Origin: Arctopsyche grandis
Lineage: Eukaryota > Arthropoda > Insecta > Trichoptera > Hydropsychidae
NCBI RefSeq assembly: GCF_051622035.1
Contig: NC_135355.1
Location: forward strand, 6,374,001-6,438,000
Length of the DNA stretch: 64,000 bases
Reading direction: 5' to 3'
In this document: positions 57,536-64,000 of the stretch, piece by piece
Position numbering within the stretch: position 1 is the first letter of the stretch
Layout: each line of letters begins with the position of its first letter
Program-made: the position numbers and the translations under genes
The notes under the pieces: model-generated
What the model saw: the letters and a program-made list of their open reading frames with translations, nothing else
Databases searched by the model: none
Told to the model about the DNA's origin: nothing

Positions 57536-59885
57536 TTATAGCCCCCAAGGTGGATGTCCTCCATTAATATAATAGACATATGTGAATCCATCTTTGCAAT
57601 GACCCTTGATCGAGTAATAGTATGGTAGAAATGAATGAAGCCGAAACCTGAAATAAAACATCAAAAAAATACTGTAACATAATGTAATTTTGTCGACTTA
57701 CAAAGATAGTAACAACTGATAAGATTAAATTTAAGCTTTTACATTATAGCACAACAAGAGTAATGCTCAACTTACTTGCGTTGTTCGTAAAATAGAATTG
57801 CCTCGGAATTAGTGAGGAGGACGTGGAGGAAAAGAGCCTTCACTCGGTGGTGATACGGGGGCAGTGGCGTCGGTCCGGCTACATGAGAAATCAGCGTTTC
57901 CAACAGCAAAGACCCGACGCCGGCGCGTCTGTGACTGCGAGCCACACCCAAAGACAGGATATATCCAACGAGAGTGTTGTTGTTGGTGCCGAACCATCCT
58001 GGTAGAATGCCACGATCTTCGGCGTTGAGTTTAAGATAAGGCTTAATTTCGGCGACGATCAAGCCTATTATAAGGCCTTGGTGAACAGCAGCTAAGGCAA
58101 AGAATCTTTCGGATGATGTGATGTCTTTATACCATGACAAGGGATACTCTATTGGAAACCAATCTCGGCATAGCGCACGCACCTGTAAAAATGCACAATC
58201 ATCACATATTCGGCAAATGCAAATATATGTACGCAACGAAAATCGATATGCACGGATACATATATAGTATTTGTAATTGAAACGGCTAAAATATTCATCG
58301 TCGATATAATTCATGAACACCGATATATATATTTTTTTTTAATTTAAAATCATTTATGAATAAAAAGTGGGCCCAAAACGAAATAATCCTTTTATTTTGG
58401 AAGAATGAAAACGAAATATTTAATCCGGTCGAATATTGATAACGAAATTCATAATTCATTAAAAGCATTATTACTAGGGATTGCAAAAATACCGATATTA
58501 TCGAAATGAAAAAGAACAATACCGGTATTAACAGTATGTGTTTTTATTAATTAATTAATTTTTAATAATAAAAAAAAATACCGCTTGCATGTTTCAACAT
58601 GTTTATTGAAAAATATGCAAAAACCCAAATATTCAAATACAGGATATTCGGGTACAACACTGTAAAGTAGTGTATATAAAGAATTATGTTTCGTAGAAAC
58701 TAGTGATTTTTATAGTTTTTTTTTTTTGCAATTCCGACTCAATCATCGCTCACTAGAGATGCAAACGAAGAGTCAACCATCAGCTGGGGAATTAGTTGTT
58801 GTTGAAAGATAAATTATTTTTTCCGGTAATTAGACTATTCGTCACATTGGGGTGGTCACAAAGACAATTTTTGCCATGAAAATCGCGAATACACAATATT
58901 TGGCACTCAAGTTCTCGTTAATATGATAGTTATCGTTAGTATGATGGACTTTTCGGCTGCCAGATGTTCCGTTATAGAGATTTTAGTGACTTTGTGACGA
59001 GTAATTTGTGACCAGTAATCACCGAACCATTTTTTCCACACACTAGTTAGAAAAAATAGTCCCTCTCGTGTCATTATTGTATGTAATGTATATATCGTAC
59101 TGAAAAATGTACCAAATAATATATTTTATCACATTTTCAATGTTCGTAATATAAAAAAATTCAACACGATTTATAAAATAATAACTCGTTCAATATCGCG
59201 TCTGCAAAATATATACGCATCGGTCGTTAACGTAGTTTTTAGCCATGGAAATATAGTTTTCGACAAACAAAATGTACGAATTTGAAAAAAATCGATACTA
59301 AAAAGCAAAAAAATAAGTAATAACTGTTAAATATTTTACAAAATTTTTATGAGTTAGGTGTAATTGGTTATTCAAAATTGAGCAAATCGCATTGAGTCAT
59401 ATAGACATGGAGATAGATCGACAATATATAACATAAATAATGTCTTTAAAATCGATATGCAGAAAATTCTACTACGAAATTCAACTTTTTCATTAATTTC
59501 TTTCAACACTCCATTGAACATTGAACCATTGAACAATTGGTCCATTGAAAAATTGACGAATTGAAAATTCAATAAAATAGGTAAATGTCAAATAGAAAAT
59601 AATAACCAAAAAAGAATAACGAAATATTCCGATCAATATTACAAAAGCAATTATTTCCGTTTTCAATCCCCGCCTCATGCATAATGAACTTAACATAAAA
59701 AAAATGTATAGTGAAAGTGGTGATCGTAACAAATCCTGTGAATTATAAATTTAGTTGTGGAATAAGTAAACGTTAGAACCTCTTCTAGATCATCCGGACA
59801 TAGGAATCGAAGTTGAATGTCTTGAAGGAAACGAGGTTGCGGTGGGAGGGGTCCTGGCGCAGCAGGAGACTCGTCAGACTGATAC
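57536..59885 (-). CDS. NAA60: N-alpha-acetyltransferase 60 (NatF), 3 recognisable exons
   Basis: Minus-strand exons 59885-59780, 58182-57776 and 57647-57536; borders fit GT-AG with matching phases. The enzyme acetylates N-termini of transmembrane proteins on the Golgi side of the cytosol using acetyl-CoA. The conserved core is visible: IQLRFLCPDDLEE, VRALCRDWFPIEYPLSWYKD, the substrate-side LIIGLIVAEIK, VGYILSLGVA, the acetyl-CoA loop RSHRRAGVGSLLLETL, LFLHVLLTNSEAILFYEQR, FLPYYYSIKG and FTYVYYINGGHPPW. The frame stops two residues after PPW (GL, TAA at 57536), whereas vertebrate NAA60 continues with membrane-binding helices. The first visible exon begins one base into a codon (acceptor at 59886-59887), so the true start is in an exon further right, or at an ATG in the uninterrupted frame around 59945. 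Confidence 0.9.
58183..59779. other. NAA60 intron
   Basis: 1.6 kb AT-rich. Contains CTAGGGATTGCAAAAATACC near 58475 (a possible hAT end) and degenerate CCATTGAA repeats at 59510-59560. No second gene seen. Confidence 0.5.
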
Positions 59886-60465
59886 CTGCAATTAAATTGT
59901 TTCGTGTCAAAGTACAACAAGGGAGGGCGACGCATGGCGCACATGTGTAATGAACAGGGACGTTTGAAGGTTTGAAGGTTTGAAGGTTTGATGAACACAG
60001 TTGGTGTGCATAATTGACAAGGTGACATTTTGTGCGGGGAGCGAGGAGCGAGGAACGAGGAACGAGGAACGAGAGGTGGGAGTGAATCAGGAGGGTGCGG
60101 GTGCGGGTGAGGACGAAGAGAATCAATGAAGGTGAAGAACCAGGTGAAGGCCATCGATGTGCGGCGCCCCCCGCGGCAGCCGCCCTCGCGCCCCGCCGCA
60201 TCCCCCGACCCTGACAGCTAGCAAACACTCCCACTCCTGCTCGCACTCGCACTCCCACTACAACTGACAGCCACCACTGCCACTGCCACTACCACTACCA
60301 CTACCACTTCCACTACCACCACCACTACCGCCACCACACCACACCGCAGCACACTTTGCTGCCACCACCATCACCACTATCGCCACATTCGCAAACTGGT
60401 CACTCTTCAGATGCTATTTTTTCATTCAATATACGGGGAAACGCTTCGATGATTATTCCCCCTGT
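59886..60465. other. Low-complexity region at the 5' side of NAA60
   Basis: Contains 9-bp tandem AGGTTTGAA at about 59965-59990, GAGGAACGA repeats at 60045-60070, and a CCACTA/CCACCA trinucleotide-like tract at 60270-60390. Composition is much richer in G+C than the surroundings. Upstream exon or promoter of NAA60 is likely here but the first exon could not be fixed. Confidence 0.5.
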
Positions 60466-61060
60466 AGAGATATAGCACGACTTGTGATATCACCTATTTC
60501 CCTCATCGAACTTAATCTGTACAAATGACATCATCGTGTCCTCTTCTCGTACACGAAAGTTAGCCGTGGCCGAAATACTTCGTCCAGCTTACCCATAAAG
60601 GCGATTCGACTCGCTCCAGATACGCAATCACGAGTACACGGGAAATCCCAAGGAGCTACGCAACTACGCATCAAACATCGAACACAAAGGAAGACCTCGA
60701 CCCCGTCGGAATCTTCCAGAACGTGATCTCACCAGCCCAGCTACGCGTTGCTCAAGCAACACCTTTATAAACCAGTGCATCGTCCCCAGATGCCAGTGAG
60801 CTTCAGGAACTCGACCTAGCTCGTTCCAGTGAATCCTTTACCTACTTCGCTGTACATACAAATACACCTGTATTAATCGAGTAATAAAGATCCTCTTCAA
60901 AATTCAACTGAATTTCCATAGGCTGGGAAACGGTCCAAAACCTTCAACCCCCCTATACCCCAAAAGCGATCACTCAAAAACTCCATCAATGGAAAGCTAT
61001 CGAGGCGAAATATTATAATAACGAGAACTCGAGTGCCATATATTCCGTGATCGAGTTTTA
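60466..61060 (+). other. Possible solo LTR or other retroelement piece
   Basis: Mixed-composition DNA with CTTTATAAACCAGTGCATCG (TATA-like, near 60771) and AGTAATAAAGATCCTC (poly(A)-like, near 60881) in LTR-like order. No partner LTR, target duplication or clear TG/CA ends were found, so it may equally be a promoter-containing unknown sequence. Confidence 0.25.
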
Positions 61061-61357
61061 GTGATTTGCGCGAGACCCTGTAAGGCAGGGATGGTATATT
61101 GATCGTATTCCGGGCTTACGAAACACAGTTCGTAAGAGGATTGTTCGAGCTAAAAGCCCTCATGGCCTTTGGTTGTCCTCTTACGGCTTCTGCCTTTTTT
61201 TTCCTCTCTTTGTACCGAACAGTCGTGTTCTTATCGTGTTCATGTACAGACATTGATTGCGTGTGTGGCGATTTGTGCAACGAAATTGTAACAATTAAAA
61301 AAAATAAATAAATAAATTTGTAATATATAATTATGTTTATGTTCTAAGTGTATAATA

Positions 61358-62438
61358 ATGGCAATAGAACGTATAAGTGAAGTAATAACGATTGAAAAAA
61401 AAATTATGGACATTTTGACCACAAAAACTAACAGTATATCGAATGATAATAAGACATTTTTAATTAAATCTGTAAAAAAATTAGTTAAATATATATGTGA
61501 AGATGAAAATAATGATAAGGAACAATTTTTGGATGTAATATGTGATTTAAGAAATGAATTTAAAAATTTGAAAAACAATATAGAAAAAGACATAAATCTA
61601 TTAAAAAGCAACAGTGAATTAAACATTTTAAAAAGCGGTGTAAATAAGAATGAAAATAATTTAAGTTATGCAAATACACTTAAAAATAATAATAAAGACG
61701 TTACAATAATTTTTCCAAAAAAAACGCAAGAAACGAACAAAACGAAAGAAGAGTGCAAAAATGTGATAAAACCCAATGAATTAAAAATAGGAATTCAAGG
61801 GGTTAAAAAAATCGGTAAAAGGGGTATTGCAGTAACGTGCAACAGTGCACAGGATAGTATTAAATTAATAAAAGAAGTAGAAAATAAATTAGGGGAGAAT
61901 TACAATGTTAAAAGAGGGGAATTAAAAAATCCCAAAATTAAAATTGTAGATATGTCGGAGGAACTTACAAGTGAACAGTTGGTTGAGTGTTTGATGAATC
62001 AAAATCAAGAAGTTATAAATGATTGAATTGAAGGTGTTAAAAATATGGAAAAATAGAAAAAATAATAAATATAATGCGATAGTGGAAGTAGATTGCAATA
62101 CATTTAAAAGATTAATTGAAGATGGAAAAATAAATATAAATTGGGATAGATGTAGGGTTTTTGAAGAAATTAATATTCTAAGATGTCTAAATTGTTACGG
62201 ATTTAATCACAAAGCGGTGGATTGTAGAAACAAGGTGACCTGTGTGAAATGTGGAGAAGAAGGGCACAAAAGCGAGGGATGTAACATTAAAATAATAAAA
62301 TGTATTAATTGCTTTAAGAGTAATAATAAATTAAAATTAAATTTGAACACGAATCACGGACCGTTGGACACTAAGTGCAGTGTATATAAAAGAAATATAG
62401 AATTAATGAGAAATAGAATTAAGTATAATAATATATAG
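61358..62438 (+). mobile_element. LINE ORF1 (gag-like, zinc knuckles), frameshifted
   Basis: The first frame runs from ATG 61358 (MAIERISEVITIEKKIMDIL) to TGA 62024-62026, 222 aa, Lys/Asn-rich. A second frame opens at 62019, overlapping by ATGATTGA, and runs to TAG 62436-62438. Together they form an ORF1: a coiled or charged N-terminus, an RRM-like IKIVDMSEELTSEQLVECLM segment, and nucleic-acid-binding knuckles CLNCYGFNHKAVDC and CVKCGEEGHKSEGC (both CX2CX4HX4C), with a third irregular cysteine cluster. This is the layout of Jockey/R1/I-type LINEs. The frame change is probably one indel. 5'UTR sequence lies upstream of 61358, with the true left end not located. Confidence 0.85.
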
Positions 62439-64000
62439 CAACCACCAAAAGGTATCGGTATAAATGTACAAAGTTTTTTTGCTCACAAGGATGAGGTTTG
62501 GAGTTTAACTGTAAGTCAAAAACCATTATTTATAGGTTTAAGTGAAACGCATGTAACTAGTGATTTTGAAGATTTTGAGCTGAATATGGATGGATATTGT
62601 GTTTTGAGGTGTGACTCTAATTCTAGACATACGGGTGGGGTACTATTGTATTTAAGGGATGATTTAAGTTACGGTAATGTAATAGTTAATAAGGTTGATG
62701 GTGAGTTTTGGACAATTGGTGTGGATGTGCTTGTGAATGGAGTTACTGTGTTTTTTCTAGTAATTTACCGCTCTCCGAATGGTAGAAGTGGAAGATTTCT
62801 TAAATTTTTAGAAGAATTGAGTGAAAGAAGTATAGATGTGAGTAAAAATATAATTATGTTTGGGGACTGGAATTTTAATTGGTTAAAGAAAAAAGAATTT
62901 TATGTAAAAAAGTTGAGAAATTGGGTAAATGAATTGGGTTTTAAACAAAAAGTGACGGAAGCAACGAGAGTGAATAATTTATCAAGCTCTCTCATTGATT
63001 TGGTTATAACAAATATAATGGATTTGCGGTGTGAGGTGAAAGATGTACCGAAAATAGGAGACCATTCTATTGTCAACATGTTTTTGGGACAGCGGTTTAG
63101 TAACGGAGGATTTAAAAGTATGCAGGTGACTGAAAGAAAAAAACATTGATTATCAATTGTTGAAGGAGTGTGTATGGGGAAAGGATGGTGATAGTGTGAA
63201 TGAAATGTGGGAGATAATGTATCTTAATATAACATATTCTAAAAGTAAATGCGTAAAAACCACAAGAATCATGCATAAGCATAAGCTGAAACCTTGGTTT
63301 ACCAAGGAAGTAAAGGAAAGCTTAGTTGATAAGAATGTTAGTTATAAAAGATATAAAATTATTAAGGCTATGGATGGAATCCAATTAGAGAAGGCTTGGT
63401 TAGAGTATAAAAGAAAGAGGAATAAATGTGTAAATGTTTGGCGTAATGCGAAGAGGGATTGGCATGAAAGAAATATTGATGGTGCAAAAAAAGATCCCAC
63501 AAAAATGTGGCGAATAATTAAAACTTTGATTTCCGGGGGAAAAAATCTTTCTTTGAATGAATTAGAAGTCGAGGGGGTAGTATATAATGATAAAGAGGAT
63601 ATGGTTGAAAGATTGAATGAGTTTTACATCAATAGTGTGAATGATATAGTTAATTCAATACAAACCAGGCATAATAGTGTGAATGATGATATTAATATGG
63701 GTTTAAATAAGTTTGAAAGGTTTAAATTAGTGAAAATGGGGGGATTAAATGGTGTATTGAAGGGCATGAAATCAGTTTCTAGTATGGATGGATTGACTCT
63801 AGATATTTTAATCAACACTTGGGACATGGTTGGACCTCAGTTACTGAAATTAATAAATGAATCGTTAGAAGTGGGATCCGTCCCGGATGCATGGAAAGTG
63901 TCTACTATTGTACCGGTACCAAAGGTTACTGGTACACATAAAGCCAGTGAAATGAGGACCATCAATATGTTACCAATTGTTGAGAAGATGCTGGAGGAAA
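62439..64000 (+). mobile_element. LINE ORF2: endonuclease and start of reverse transcriptase
   Basis: In frame with the end of ORF1 and separated from it only by TAG, the frame reads INVQSFFAHKDEVWSLTVSQ, PLFIGLSETH (catalytic Glu), GGVLLYLRDDL, VIYRSPNG, NIIMFGDWNFNW (catalytic Asp), SSLIDLVITN and KIGDHSIV (catalytic His), the apurinic-type endonuclease signature. A frameshift in an A7 run near 63136 ends it at 63149; the shifted frame continues DYQLLKECVW, KPWFTKEVKE, and the reverse transcriptase entry KVSTIVPVPKVTGTHKASEM with RTINMLPIVEKMLEE, running off the right edge. The copy is inactive by the frameshift. ATG 62586 is an internal methionine. Confidence 0.88.

Noticed and set aside
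59690..60258. Minus-strand frames rich in Pro, Ser and Ala
   Set aside because: Only the stretch 59780-59885 is conserved (NAA60). The rest translates low-complexity repeats; part might be 5'UTR or an N-terminal extension but cannot be supported.

Overview
The window is 64 kb of AT-rich nuclear DNA from an insect, probably a moth, caddisfly or similar holometabolous species. The exact order is inference. Evidence: spliced genes with GT-AG introns, an insect-style endonuclease-type LINE, tRNA-derived SINEs, Helitron ends, many hAT, piggyBac, mariner and Mutator-like MITEs, and dense ATGTACATAC-type microsatellites. There are few host genes and a great deal of nested repeat.

Host genes. (1) Three paralogous four-exon genes lie head to tail on the + strand at 1646-6197, 11617-13889 and 16273-18183. 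They encode small secreted proteins of 207-210 aa with identical intron phases and conserved cysteines, and look like the insect ML/DUF1091-type lipid-recognition fold (tentative). A fragment of the last exon of the first gene is repeated at 8557-8640, fused to a hAT end. (2) A compact single-exon gene of unknown function lies at 34422-34769 (+). (3) Purine nucleoside phosphorylase has six exons at 44736-49822 (+). (4) The acetyltransferase NAA60 has three recognisable exons at 57536-59885 (-).

Repeats. A Ty3/Gypsy-like LTR family is present as one full-length non-autonomous element (19088-22099, tRNA-Leu primer site, internal tandem repeats) and five solo or broken LTRs. A decayed SAP-type gag lies at 7646-8330. 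A 5'-truncated LINE lies at 30091-31217 and a longer LINE with zinc-knuckle ORF1 and endonuclease starts near 61358 and runs off the right edge. SINEs with RNA polymerase III boxes lie at the left edge, 7150-7556, 42971-43440 and 47612-48058; their 3' ends share a covarying stem-loop with the LINEs. Many DNA-element insertions can be delimited to the base by target duplications: hAT (8 bp), Mutator-like (9 bp), piggyBac (TTAA) and mariner (TA). Several are nested.

Layout: 0-6.6 kb secreted gene A with a large hAT composite in intron 2; 6.6-11 kb broken retroelements; 11.6-18.2 kb genes B and C; 18.4-22.1 kb MITE plus LTR element; 22-34 kb repeat-rich with no host gene; 34.4 kb orphan gene; 35-43 kb hAT cluster; 44.5-50 kb PNP; 50-57.5 kb nested transposons; 57.5-60 kb NAA60; 61-64 kb LINE. 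The genes do not form a pathway; the only functional cluster is the secreted-protein array.
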